Source: Gammaproteobacteria bacterium (lineage in GTDB: Bacteria > Pseudomonadota > Gammaproteobacteria > Pseudomonadales > Azotimanducaceae). From it: a DNA stretch of 64,000 nt. Positions 51,658 through 60,324 of this stretch are shown piece after piece. The notes beneath the pieces are model-generated. The model saw nothing but the letters and a program-made list of their open reading frames with translations. It was not told the origin of the DNA and ran no database searches. The stretch lies in the NCBI GenBank assembly GCA_004357385.1, contig SMWF01000036.1:1-64000 (forward strand), written 5' to 3'. A program made the position numbers and the translations under genes. Position 1 is the first letter of the stretch. Each line of letters begins with the position of its first letter.

Positions 51658-52757
51658 GTGACGGATGGTAGGGGCGCACCGGACCTGCCGAGGGGCCGTT
51701 ATCGCGTCACGGTTGGCCTGGTGGGTGGTGCGACCGCGTTCTCATTGCTGGGCGACCAGGCGCTCTATGCGGTCTTGCCCGTCTATCTGGATCAGTTGGG
51801 ATTGAGCGCCATTCAGGTCGGCATTCTACTGTCCGCCAACCGTTGGATACGATTGCTGACCAACCACCTCGCGCACCGGATACTCGCGCGTGCTGATTTT
51901 CGCATCCTGTTTGCCGGGGCATTGGTCCTCGGCGTGGCAACGACTGCCGCCTATGGGCTGAGCCGGTCGTTCACGGCGCTGCTCACGGCCCGCCTGTTGT
52001 GGGGACTCGCGTGGTCCTTCATCAGGCAAGGCGGCGTCATGCGGGTCATGGACACCGCACCCCCTGAGGCCACAGGCAGGACCATGGGCACCTACAACGG
52101 AATCACCCGAATTGGATCCGTGCTCGGGTTGTTTGGCGGCGCCGTACTGGTCGATACCGTCGGCTTTTCCCTGGCCATGCTGACCCTGGCCGCAATCGCA
52201 ATGGTGAGCGTACCAATGGCACTCGCGCTCCCCGCCGCGCGACGCGCCGAGACCCACGACGGGGCGCCCCGGAATTCCTCGGCGGAGGGAGCGCCGTCGC
52301 CGTTTCTCGTGCTCGGGTTCTGTCTCGGTGTGGTGGGTCCCGGGTTTGTCATGTCGACGCTTGGTTTTTTGCTCCAAAGCCGCGTCGGGTCCGGTGGATG
52401 GCTGGGATTCGCCAGCGCGGCGACCCTCACCGGTGCGGTGCTGGCCGTGCGATTTGCGCTGGATACGCGGGCGCTGTGCTCGCCCCGGACCTGATTACGC
52501 TGATCGCGCTGGTGCTCGTGTTCTTCATCGCGGCGACCGCACTGCAAGCAGGGATCGCCGGGTATGCGTCCCGGCTTGGCGCTGCAGGGTTCTCCTGATA
52601 TGTGACAGCAGTCGACATCGGGGCGGCGGCCGGACCACTGATCGCGTGGGTTGCACTGGATCGGTTTGCGCTGGCGGAGATCGGGCTGCTGATGGGCGCC
52701 GCGTTCTATGCAGTGGCGCTGCTGGTCGCGTGGCTTGGATTCAGTCGGGTTCGATGA
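51658..52757 (+). pseudogene. MFS transporter, disrupted
   Basis: From the GTG at 51658 the frame encodes a normal MFS N-terminal half and the start of the second half (TGRTMGTYNGITRIGSVLGLF). It ends around 52494 after RFALD. Membrane-like sequence continues in another frame (LITLIALVLVFFIAATALQ), meets an in-frame TGA at 52596-52598 and resumes as YVTAVDIGAAAGPLIAW up to 52757. Too few residues lie between the two halves, so a deletion of roughly one or two transmembrane segments probably caused the shift. One frameshift plus one stop indicate a pseudogene, unless they are assembly errors. Confidence 0.75.
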
Positions 52758-52763
52758 AAAAGA

Positions 52764-52803
52764 CGTAGGCTGGGGGGCGATGGGGTGCCCACCGCAGCCT
52801 ACG
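52764..52803 (-). terminator. Rho-independent terminator of the small secreted protein gene
   Basis: CGTAGGCTG (52764-52772) and CAGCCTACG (52795-52803) make a perfect nine-base stem with a G-rich interior. Read on the minus strand it follows the 52821 stop by 17 bases and is followed by a T-run (complement of AAAAA at 52757-52761). It may also serve the converging MFS remnant. Confidence 0.75.
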
Positions 52804-52820
52804 AGGGGGAGGGATCGTTG

Positions 52821-53159
52821 CTACTGTGCCGCTACCGATGTCGGTAGGGTGCTTTCGTCGAATTCAATCGCCAGCACGTCGCCACTGCGCGTCACGCGAC
52901 AGGAGGCGTCGACACCTTGAATAGGATTCGTCCGGTCGTAGACCGATACCGAAAAGTTGAGATCCCGATACTGGTTTCGAGATTTGACCTTATCGATGTT
53001 GTAGTTCGTTGGCGTGTTGCTTAGTCCCAGCCGCTCGCCGATGGCCTGCTTGCAGCCTTCGATGGATGCCGTGTAGCTGTTGGCAAACGCGCCTGCGCTG
53101 CCCAGCGTGATTGCAAGCGTGGCGACCAGCGTTGCCAGCCCGAGTACCGATGTGCGCAT
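52821..53159 (-). CDS. Small secreted protein of unknown function
   Basis: A 112-residue protein with a clear signal peptide (LGLATLVATLAITLGSAGAFA, cleavage probably after AFA). The mature part has two Cys residues (EGCKQAI, DASCRVT) that may form a disulfide in the periplasm, and a beta-rich middle (YRDLNFSVSVYDR). No family recognised. It is divergent from a LysR regulator gene, with a TGTTAC/GTAACA dyad between, so that regulator may control it. A good terminator follows. Confidence 0.75.
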   Translation of the reverse strand: MRTSVLGLATLVATLAITLGSAGAFANSYTASIEGCKQAIGERLGLSNTPTNYNIDKVKSRNQYRDLNFSVSVYDRTNPIQGVDASCRVTRSGDVLAIEFDESTLPTSVAAQ

Positions 53160-53196
53160 GTCCTGACTCCTGAGTGTTTCGTTTGGTACCGTTAGG

Positions 53197-53213
53197 TGTT
53201 ACTTTCGGTAACA
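53197..53213. promoter_or_regulatory. Dyad in the region between the secreted-protein gene and the LysR gene
   Basis: TGTTAC and GTAACA surround TTTCG as a perfect six-base inverted repeat, about 40 bases upstream of the secreted-protein start and about 105 bases upstream of the LysR start. Position and form suit a LysR-type binding site, though the T-N11-A rule is only loosely met. Confidence 0.45.
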
Positions 53214-53316
53214 TAATACGTGTGAGAGCGGAAGGTGCAACACGCATTGCTGCACTCGGGCGGTGCGGAAACGCACCACGAATCGGAAGCGGCCGCCGGC
53301 TGGCGTTGGAGACGAG

Positions 53317-54216
53317 ATGCAGGGGCTCGATTGGGATGATCTGAAGGTGGTGATGGCAATCTCGGTTGAAGGATCGGTGCGGCGTGCCGCCGCGGTGCTG
53401 GGAAAGCACCATACGACAGTGACGCGGCGTCTGGATCAGTTCGAGAAGCGCCTTGGACTCGTGCTGTTCGATCGCGCTCCGACGGGGCTGCAACTCAACG
53501 AGCATGGCTTGTCGGTGGTGGCGCATGCCCGACGGGTTGCGGGCGAGGTAGAGAATCTGGAGCGCAACCTGCTGGGCCTTGATCAACGCCTCGAAGGCCG
53601 GGTCCGGCTGGCGCTGCCTGAAGTCGTGGCGAGCCACCGGCTGATGACGGATCTGGCGCGATTCAGTGTCCAGCATCCGCAGATCACCCTGGAGCTCGTT
53701 CCAACCCACGAAGCCCTGGACATAGGCGAACGGGATGCGGATGTCGCGGTTCGGGTGACCAACCGGCCACCCGAGCACCTTGTCGGACGATCGCTTGGCC
53801 GGTTTGCGGTGGCTCCCTATGTGAATCGGTTGGCGAGCGGTCCCTATGGTTGGATCGGTGCCGGCGCAGGGGATCTCGTCGATGCGGGCTGGCATGACCA
53901 GTTCTGCCCGGGTGCCCCGGTGCTCATGCGCTGCATCAGCCCTCTGCTCCGGCTGGCGGTCGTGCGGGCGGCAGCGGGGGTTGCGGTGCTGCCTTGCGCG
54001 TTGGCGGACCCTCACGACGAGCTATGCCGGTTGGCTGCTTCGGCACCCATGGACGGTGGCGAGATCTGGCTGCTGACCCACCCGGATCTGCGCAATGCCG
54101 CGCGGGTCCGCGCCGTGATGACGCATCTCACCGAAGCGTTGGCTCGCCAGCGCGGCGCTTTGTTGGGATTGGGCCGGTCGGAGCAGGGCCGTTCCATGCG
54201 GACCGGAGTCGCCTGA
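53317..54216 (+). CDS. LysR family transcriptional regulator
   Basis: About 299 residues. The N-terminal helix-turn-helix is DDLKVVMAISVEGSVRRAAAVLGKHHTTVTRRLDQFEKRLGLVLFDR, close to residues 5-50. An effector domain follows (LEGRVRLALPEVVASHRLM). ATG at 53317 with GGAG upstream. It heads the plus-strand run that leads through the hydrolase to the rhamnosidase-nitrile hydratase genes, with about 65 bases to the hydrolase. It may regulate that run or the divergent secreted-protein gene. Confidence 0.88.
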   Translation: MQGLDWDDLKVVMAISVEGSVRRAAAVLGKHHTTVTRRLDQFEKRLGLVLFDRAPTGLQLNEHGLSVVAHARRVAGEVENLERNLLGLDQRLEGRVRLALPEVVASHRLMTDLARFSVQHPQITLELVPTHEALDIGERDADVAVRVTNRPPEHLVGRSLGRFAVAPYVNRLASGPYGWIGAGAGDLVDAGWHDQFCPGAPVLMRCISPLLRLAVVRAAAGVAVLPCALADPHDELCRLAASAPMDGGEIWLLTHPDLRNAARVRAVMTHLTEALARQRGALLGLGRSEQGRSMRTGVA

Positions 54217-54282
54217 CGAGTCTCCTCGACCGGGACGGGTGTTCCCCTTGATCGGTTGCACAATCTTGGGAATCATGGCGCG

Positions 54283-55152
54283 GTGAGCGAACCACTGAAT
54301 CCGACGTCGCACAGCTACTTCTCGCAGCGTTTGCGACTCCACTATCTCGACTGGGGCAACGAGTCCGCGTCGAGCCTGATACTGATCCATGGCATTCGCG
54401 ACCATTGCCGGACATGGGATGCAGTGGCGCAGCGACTTCGAGATCACTACCACGTCATTGCGCCGGACCTTCGAGGCCATGGCGACTCCGCCTGGCAGCA
54501 AGGCAGCGCGTACGGCAATCTGGACTTCGTTTACGACATCGCGCAGTTGGTCCGGCAGCAGGAACTCGCGCCGGTGACCCTCATCGCCCACTCCCTGGGT
54601 GGCACGCTCGCCTGCCTGTTTGCCGGTGCGTTTCCCGAGCTGGTCGAGCGTCTGGTGGTAGTGGAAGGCATCGGTCTGTGGGAGCGCTGGACGGATGTTC
54701 CTCCGGTACACGAGCGAATACGCGGCTGGGTGGACGAGGTCCGCTCCTTGGCGGGCCGGGCACCCAGGCGCTATGCGTCGGTTGCGGAGGCCTATCGGCG
54801 CATGCAGCAGACCAATCCTCATTTGTCCCCGGACCTGGCGCTGCATCTGACCATCCACGGCAGTCATCAGAACGAGGACGGCAGTTACAGCTGGAAGTTC
54901 GACAACTACACTCATGCCTGGCCGTTGTTCGATGTCGATGCGCAGGACAGCATTGCCCTCTGGCAACGCATCGATTGCCCGGTGCTGCTGTTGAATTCCA
55001 GTGACGGTTACGATCACCGGATTGGCCAGGATGGGACCGATGCGTACTTTGGCGATTGCCAGGTGATAGACATCGAGGGCGCCGGACATTGGACGCACCA
55101 CGATAAACTGGACGAGTTCATGGCTCAGGTAGGTCCGTTTCTGGACCTATGA
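54283..55152 (+). CDS. Alpha/beta hydrolase
   Basis: About 289 residues. The oxyanion segment is ILIHGIRDHCRTWD, then APDLRGHGDSAW; nucleophile Ser104 is in LIAHSLGGTLA. The catalytic His is probably in IEGAGHWTHHD near the C-terminus. A GTG at 54283 is taken as start; a TTG at 54256 is possible. It lies between the LysR gene and the rhamnosidase, all on the plus strand, and might act on an ester or other conjugate of the same substrate (inference). Confidence 0.87.
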   Translation: MSEPLNPTSHSYFSQRLRLHYLDWGNESASSLILIHGIRDHCRTWDAVAQRLRDHYHVIAPDLRGHGDSAWQQGSAYGNLDFVYDIAQLVRQQELAPVTLIAHSLGGTLACLFAGAFPELVERLVVVEGIGLWERWTDVPPVHERIRGWVDEVRSLAGRAPRRYASVAEAYRRMQQTNPHLSPDLALHLTIHGSHQNEDGSYSWKFDNYTHAWPLFDVDAQDSIALWQRIDCPVLLLNSSDGYDHRIGQDGTDAYFGDCQVIDIEGAGHWTHHDKLDEFMAQVGPFLDL

Positions 55153-55204
55153 TCGAGCGGGCTTGCCGCGTCTGAGCTGACAGGGGACACTGGGTGGCGC
55201 GATT

Positions 55205-57952
55205 ATGACTCAAGGGAACTCGATGGCTGGGGCGCCGACGCGACTGCGCTGCGAGTATCTCGAGAATCCCATCGGGCTCGGCGAGACGCAACCGATTCTG
55301 TCCTGGTGGTTGAACGACGATCGAGCGGCAGAGGTGCAGACCGCCTACCATGTGTTGGCGGCTTCGGCTCCACGGCAACTGGAGGACGACCAGGCGGATG
55401 TCTGGGACAGTGGCCGAGTGCCCTCGTCGGAGACCGCACAGATCGCGTTCGGCGGCGGCCCGTTGGTTTCCATGCAGCGCGTCTGGTGGAAAGTGCGGTC
55501 CTATGACAGCGATGGCGTCGCGTCCGAATGGAGCGCGCCGGCCTGTTTCGAGATGGGTCTCCTCGATGTGCGGGACTGGCGAGCGCACTGGATTGGTACG
55601 CCGCTGATGGGCAGTAAGGGCACGCCGGCTCGGGTACCACTGTTGCGCCGCAGCTTCGAGCTCCCGCAGCGCATCGAGCGCGCCCGGTTGTACATCACTG
55701 CGCTCGGCGTTTACGACGTCGAGATCAATGGCCAGCGTGCAATTGATGCCGAACTCCCCCCGGGCTGGACGGATTTCCGTAAGCGGGTTCGCTACCAGAG
55801 CTACGACGTGACCGAACGACTGCGGGTGGGTGAGAACGTCATCGGGGTGTGGCTGGGAGACGGCTGGTACTGCGGTTTCCTCGGCCCCTCCGAGCGGCAG
55901 CAGTATGGCGAACGGCCGGCCCTTCTGGCCCAGCTGGAAGTCATTCTCGCGGATGGCACGCCGCTGGTGATCGCAACGGACGGCGACTGGCACTGGCAGC
56001 AATCCGAGCTTCTCTACGCCGATCTGATCGACGGGGAGAGTGTCGACGCCCGCCAGCGTCAGGAAGGATTTACCACACGGGGGTTCGATTCGTCGGGCTG
56101 GCTACCCGTCGAATTGGTCAACGCGGACGTACCGCGTCTGGAAGCGGACGCGGGTCCGCGGATCCGCGTGCTGGAGGAGATAGAGGGATCGCTGGTGCGT
56201 AGCGCGCCCGGCGAACTCGGCACGCAACGTTGGTTGTACGATCTGGGTGAAAACATCGTCGGGCGGATTCGCCTGTCCATCAAAGCGCAGCGCGGCACTG
56301 CGTTGACGGTGCGCTATGCCGAACGGCTCCAGGCCAACGACGATCTGTACACGGAGAATCTGCGCGGTGCACGGGCCACGGACTTCTATACCTGCGCGGG
56401 CGATGAGCAGGGTGAAGTGTTCGAACCACGGTTCACCGTTCACGGGTTTCAGTACGTGGAGGTGTCGGGCCGGCTGCGTGATGGTGCTATCGAGCAGCTG
56501 ACCGGTGTCGTGCTGTCCTCTGCGTTGCCGCGGATTGGCGAATTCTCCTGTGATCAGCAGTTGGTCAACCAGCTGCAACGCAACATCGCACGTAGTCAGC
56601 GTGGCAACTTTCTGGACATCCCAACGGATTGTCCACAGCGCGACGAGCGGCTGGGCTGGACAGGCGACGCGCAGATATTTGCTCGGACCGCGGCATTCAA
56701 TCTGGATGTGTCCGCGTTCTTTGCCAAATGGCTCGATGACATACGGGATGCCCAGACCGATGCTGGAGTGGTGCCCCCGGTTGCGCCGTTGCCGCCGGAG
56801 CTTCTTCAATTGCACATCGATGGGGGTCCCGCCTGGTCCGATGCCATCGTGATCTGCCCCTGGACGGTTTATCGCTGCTGCGGCGATCGCCGCATTCTGG
56901 AGCGCAACTATGCTGCCATGGCGGCTTTCATCGCGAATCTGGAGGAGCGTTTTCCAGACCTCATCCGCGGGCAGCCTGGTCGGGAATCCTGGCATGGTTT
57001 TGGCGACTGGCTCGCCCTGGACGGTACCCATCGGGACGATTCGCGCGCCGGTGGAACACCTCGAGACCTGATTGGCACTGCGTTCTTCTGCTACACCGCA
57101 AAGTTGCTGGCACGGATCGCCGGGGTACTTGGAAACCTGAGTGATCTGGAGCGCTACGAAGAACTCGCGCAACGGATTCGAACTGCATTTCGACGCCGTT
57201 TTGTCACCCAGGATGGCCGGGTGGCAGGCGAAACTCAGACCGGCTACGTATTGGCACTGCACTTCGGTCTGCTCGACGCGGCGGAACGGCCCGTGGCGCT
57301 GGATGCGTTGGTCAGGAACATCGAGGATCGGGGCGGCGCGCTGTCTACCGGTTTTGTCGGCACGCCGTACCTGCTGCATGCGTTGACGCAGAACGGCCGC
57401 CTTGACCTCGCCTACGATCTGTTGCTTCGAACCGACGCGCCAGGCTGGTTGTATCCGATCACTCAAGGCGCGACCAGCATCTGGGAACGTTGGGACGGCT
57501 GGACGCGCCGCGATGGATTCCAGGATCCGGCCATGAACAGCTTCAACCACTATGCCCTCGGCGCAGTGGGCGAGTGGTTGTACAGCGTGTTGCTGGGGCT
57601 GGATGTCGATCCGGATCTGGCGCCCACCCGCAACGCCTACCGTTCAGCCCGAATACAACCCCGGCCGCCCATCGGGGAACGGTTCGACGGTGAGCCGCCG
57701 ATTCGAAGAGCCCAGGGCAGCCTGGAGACGCTGTATGGTCGCTACGAGGTCGCATGGCAGCTGACCGGCGCCGAGTTCACTCTGGACGTGCTCGTGCCCC
57801 CGAACTGCCGGGCGACGGTGATACTGCCAGATGACACGGTTCACGAGGTCGCCGCCGGGCGACACGACTTCCGGGTGCCCCTGATCTCATCGGTCGAAGA
57901 TGGAATCCCGGTGCTGCAGGAGGTAACCAAGCCTGCGTCGAAGGCTGGCTGA
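55205..57952 (+). CDS. Alpha-L-rhamnosidase, GH78 family
   Basis: Inverting glycoside hydrolase that removes terminal alpha-L-rhamnose from glycosides. At 915 residues it has an N-terminal Ig-like part (RCEYLENPIGLGETQPILSWWL), a carbohydrate-binding beta-sandwich (RARLYITALGVYDVEINGQR) and the (alpha/alpha)6 catalytic barrel with the GH78 hallmark TDCPQRDERLGWTGDAQ. ATSIWERWDGW lies in the catalytic barrel and the C-terminal part is beta-rich. No signal peptide, so it probably acts on imported glycosides. Its stop overlaps the start of the nitrile hydratase beta gene (TGATG), an unusual coupling. Confidence 0.93.
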   Translation: MTQGNSMAGAPTRLRCEYLENPIGLGETQPILSWWLNDDRAAEVQTAYHVLAASAPRQLEDDQADVWDSGRVPSSETAQIAFGGGPLVSMQRVWWKVRSYDSDGVASEWSAPACFEMGLLDVRDWRAHWIGTPLMGSKGTPARVPLLRRSFELPQRIERARLYITALGVYDVEINGQRAIDAELPPGWTDFRKRVRYQSYDVTERLRVGENVIGVWLGDGWYCGFLGPSERQQYGERPALLAQLEVILADGTPLVIATDGDWHWQQSELLYADLIDGESVDARQRQEGFTTRGFDSSGWLPVELVNADVPRLEADAGPRIRVLEEIEGSLVRSAPGELGTQRWLYDLGENIVGRIRLSIKAQRGTALTVRYAERLQANDDLYTENLRGARATDFYTCAGDEQGEVFEPRFTVHGFQYVEVSGRLRDGAIEQLTGVVLSSALPRIGEFSCDQQLVNQLQRNIARSQRGNFLDIPTDCPQRDERLGWTGDAQIFARTAAFNLDVSAFFAKWLDDIRDAQTDAGVVPPVAPLPPELLQLHIDGGPAWSDAIVICPWTVYRCCGDRRILERNYAAMAAFIANLEERFPDLIRGQPGRESWHGFGDWLALDGTHRDDSRAGGTPRDLIGTAFFCYTAKLLARIAGVLGNLSDLERYEELAQRIRTAFRRRFVTQDGRVAGETQTGYVLALHFGLLDAAERPVALDALVRNIEDRGGALSTGFVGTPYLLHALTQNGRLDLAYDLLLRTDAPGWLYPITQGATSIWERWDGWTRRDGFQDPAMNSFNHYALGAVGEWLYSVLLGLDVDPDLAPTRNAYRSARIQPRPPIGERFDGEPPIRRAQGSLETLYGRYEVAWQLTGAEFTLDVLVPPNCRATVILPDDTVHEVAAGRHDFRVPLISSVEDGIPVLQEVTKPASKAG

Positions 57953-58632
57953 TGGACGGTATTCACGACCTGGGGGGCAAGCAGGGTTTCGGTCGAGTGG
58001 ACCGGGAGATCGACGAGCCGGTGTTCCACGAGCGCTGGGAGGCGGCCGTGTTTGGGATGAGTGCGGTGGCTCAGACGGCGGGCGTCGTTCGGAATATCGA
58101 CCAGTTTCGCCATGCGATTGAATGCATCGAGCCGCGAGCCTATCTGACTCATGGCTACTATGGACGCTGGCTGGGCGCTCTCGAAGAATTGTTCGTTGAA
58201 GCGGGCGTTCTAGCGACGACGGAAATCAATGCGCGTGCGCGGCGACTGGGGGCGGAAGCAGACGATCTGGTTGCGGCGCGACCACGCAGCTCTGCCGGAA
58301 CGGTCGACTACGCACCACGTGCGGCGGGCGCGCAGCGAGCGGTAAGTGTTGAACCACGCTTTGACGTAGGTGACCGCGTGCGCACCCGTGCGCATGGGGT
58401 CGCGGGGCACACGCGGCTGCCGGCGTACGCCCGTGATCGGACGGGCACGATCGTCGCCACGCACGGCGGTTGGATCTATCCCGACAGCAACGCCCACGGC
58501 GAAGGCGAAGCGCCCGAGCATCTCTACACCGTGGCCTTTGATGGGACCCAATTGTGGGGTGCGGATGCCGAGCCCGGAGTCACCTTGAACATCGATCTGT
58601 TTGAACCCTACCTGGAGCCTGACGATGGCTGA
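57952..58632 (+). CDS. nthB: Nitrile hydratase, beta subunit
   Basis: Structural subunit of the enzyme hydrating nitriles to amides. The N-terminus MDGIHDLGGKQGFG is the family signature. The C-terminal SH3-like barrel (FDVGDRVRTRAHGVAGHTRLPAYARDRTG) is intact; length 226 is normal. The beta gene comes before the alpha gene, the usual order of cobalt-type enzymes. It overlaps the rhamnosidase stop by one base and the alpha start by eight bases. Confidence 0.95.
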   Translation: MDGIHDLGGKQGFGRVDREIDEPVFHERWEAAVFGMSAVAQTAGVVRNIDQFRHAIECIEPRAYLTHGYYGRWLGALEELFVEAGVLATTEINARARRLGAEADDLVAARPRSSAGTVDYAPRAAGAQRAVSVEPRFDVGDRVRTRAHGVAGHTRLPAYARDRTGTIVATHGGWIYPDSNAHGEGEAPEHLYTVAFDGTQLWGADAEPGVTLNIDLFEPYLEPDDG

Positions 58633-59215
58633 GCACCGGCCGCATCCCGCCTCGACGCCCCAGAGCATTCGCGCGGAGGCAATCGAGATACTGCTGATCG
58701 AACGTGGTCTGCTGAGCGAGTCGGTCATCGATGACGTGATCGTGCGCTTCAACGAGCGGGTCGGGCCCATGAACGGAGCCCGCGTCGTAGTTCGGGCCTG
58801 GACGGATCCGGAATTCAAAACGCGTCTTTTGGCGGATGGTAGCGCCGCTGTGGCGGAGTACGACTTCGAGGGTGGTCAAGTTGACAAGCTCGTGGTGGTC
58901 GAGAATACCGAGGCGGTGCACAACGTTGTGGTGTGCACTTTGTGCTCCTGCTATCCGTGGTCCCTGCTCGGCCTGCCGCCGCGCTGGTACAAGGATCCGG
59001 CGTATCGATCCCGGATCGTGCGCGAACCCCGTGCCGTCCTCGAAGAGTTCGGCGTGTCGCTGGCCGAATCGACGTCCGTTCAAGTCTGGGACTCCAGTGC
59101 CGAGGTACGCTATCTGGTGTTACCCCAGCGACCGACCTCGAGTATCGGCTTGGACGAAGCGGATCTGCCGGCGTTGGTAACGCGCGACTCAATGATCGGG
59201 GTTGCCCTCTTGTGA
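58625..59215 (+). CDS. nthA: Nitrile hydratase, alpha subunit (cobalt type)
   Basis: Catalytic metal-binding subunit of about 196 residues. The metal site is VCTLCSC, with Cys104, Cys107 and Cys109; Thr in the second position marks cobalt enzymes (iron enzymes have Ser). The two later Cys are those normally oxidised to sulfinate/sulfenate. Other family cues are RVVVRAWTDPEFKTRLL and PPRWYKDPAYRSRIVREPR. The start at 58625 overlaps nthB. Product amides would need an amidase, which is not adjacent. Confidence 0.95.
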   Translation: MAEHRPHPASTPQSIRAEAIEILLIERGLLSESVIDDVIVRFNERVGPMNGARVVVRAWTDPEFKTRLLADGSAAVAEYDFEGGQVDKLVVVENTEAVHNVVVCTLCSCYPWSLLGLPPRWYKDPAYRSRIVREPRAVLEEFGVSLAESTSVQVWDSSAEVRYLVLPQRPTSSIGLDEADLPALVTRDSMIGVALL

Positions 59216-59225
59216 GTGAAGCGCC

Positions 59226-59558
59226 GTGAACGAGGAGCTCGAGCTGGAAGGACCGATCGCGCCGCCGCTGGCCAACGGCGAGCTCCTGTTCGACGCGCCC
59301 TGGCAGGGGCGAGTGTTTGGTATGGCCAGGGCATTGGCCGACCAGGGAGCCATCACCTGGGATGACTTTCGTGTGGAGCTGATCGCGGTCATCGGCGCAT
59401 GGGATGCGCAGTCCGAAGATGCCCGTGTTTACCACTACTACGATCGGTTCCTGCAGGCGCTCGAGACGTTGCTGGTCAAACGGGGCATGGTGGCGGAGGG
59501 CGAGCTTCGCGCCCAGGTGGACGCAATCGAGGCGCGGCCGCACGGCCACGATCACTAA
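59226..59558 (+). CDS. Nitrile hydratase activator/accessory protein
   Basis: A 110-residue protein resembling the beta-subunit N-terminal half (LFDAPWQGRVFGMARALADQGAITWDDFR), typical of the P14K-type activators that carry the cobalt-loaded alpha subunit and exchange it into the enzyme. It ends in a His-rich tail (RPHGHDH), plausible for metal binding. It directly follows nthA with ten bases between, completing beta-alpha-activator order. Confidence 0.9.
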   Translation: MNEELELEGPIAPPLANGELLFDAPWQGRVFGMARALADQGAITWDDFRVELIAVIGAWDAQSEDARVYHYYDRFLQALETLLVKRGMVAEGELRAQVDAIEARPHGHDH

Positions 59559-59638
59559 GCTCCTCACCGTTTGAGCCTTGTCAGGGATGGGCGTTTGCGT
59601 GACAGTTAACAGGATCGAATCAATCGGACGGGCAACGC

Positions 59639-59851
59639 GTGGCTAACCATCCCATTCAACTCTCGGTGGAACACAACGGAAAATCCTACGGCGGAATCTA
59701 TTCAGTATCCGGAAACCTGATGATCGCGCGAATCCCTGGGATCGATTCGCTCAGCCAGGAAATCGGTGAGGACGAGAAGGAGCCGTTGGCGTTTTTGCTG
59801 CTGAGCAGAATTCTCGAAAATGCCGAGGCGCACGGCGCCCTCGACCGGTGA
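59639..59851 (+). CDS. Small conserved-looking protein of unknown function
   Basis: A 70-residue protein starting with GTG: a short beta-rich first half (IQLSVEHNGKSYGGIYSVSGN) and a helical second half (LAFLLLSRILENAEA). No signal peptide or known motif. It lies about 80 bases after the nitrile hydratase activator and overlaps the next gene by four bases (GTGA), which supports its being real and cotranscribed with the PNPOx-like gene. Confidence 0.6.
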   Translation: MANHPIQLSVEHNGKSYGGIYSVSGNLMIARIPGIDSLSQEIGEDEKEPLAFLLLSRILENAEAHGALDR

Positions 59852-60324
59852 GCAACGAGGCTTCCGTGAAGCAGATTGCGCGGGCGGAACTCGTGGATTT
59901 GTCCGCGCAGCAGACGGAGCAGGTGCTCGGTTCGGACGTCTCTGCCTGCCTGGCCTTCGTCGACGCGAAGGGGTATCCGCGACAGTTGCCGTGCTGGTTC
60001 CTGTGGTATGAGGGTGCCTTCTACATCACCAGCGTCGCGGATAAGTTCCACGTACGCCGCCTGCAGGCCGATGGGCGCGCATCGATCTGCGTTGAAGTGA
60101 CCGAGGTAACGCCGCTCAAGCGGGCCAACCGACAGGTCAAGGCCGTCGGTCGGATCGAAGTGTTCCCGGACGAGGATGGTGCCTGGGGGCGCCGTATCCA
60201 GCAGAAATATCTAGGCGAAGTGCAATCATCCATCACCGGACTGGGACCGGTCCGGGTGGTGCTGCGAATGCAGCCGGATCGGCTGATCGCCCACGGCGGA
60301 GGCATCTTCCTCAGCAACGCGTAA
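59848..60324 (+). CDS. Pyridoxamine 5'-phosphate oxidase-like flavin-binding protein
   Basis: A 158-residue split beta-barrel protein. ACLAFVDAKGYPRQLPCWFLWYEGAFYITSVADKFHVRRL and ASICVEVTE are typical of the PNPOx-like/F420-type group. GTG start, overlapping the preceding stop. Relatives bind FMN, F420 or haem and reduce varied substrates, so no specific reaction is claimed. Its end overlaps the convergent mnmH gene by 14 bases. Confidence 0.8.
   Translation: MSNEASVKQIARAELVDLSAQQTEQVLGSDVSACLAFVDAKGYPRQLPCWFLWYEGAFYITSVADKFHVRRLQADGRASICVEVTEVTPLKRANRQVKAVGRIEVFPDEDGAWGRRIQQKYLGEVQSSITGLGPVRVVLRMQPDRLIAHGGGIFLSNA

Noticed and set aside
52596-52598. In-frame TGA of the MFS remnant considered as a second selenocysteine codon
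   Set aside because: It falls in a membrane-protein loop with no Cys/Sec redox context, no hairpin was found, and the gene also carries a frameshift.
56102-57550. A 482-codon frame antisense to the rhamnosidase
   Set aside because: The plus-strand GH78 protein is unmistakable; the antisense frame has no domain or ribosome site.
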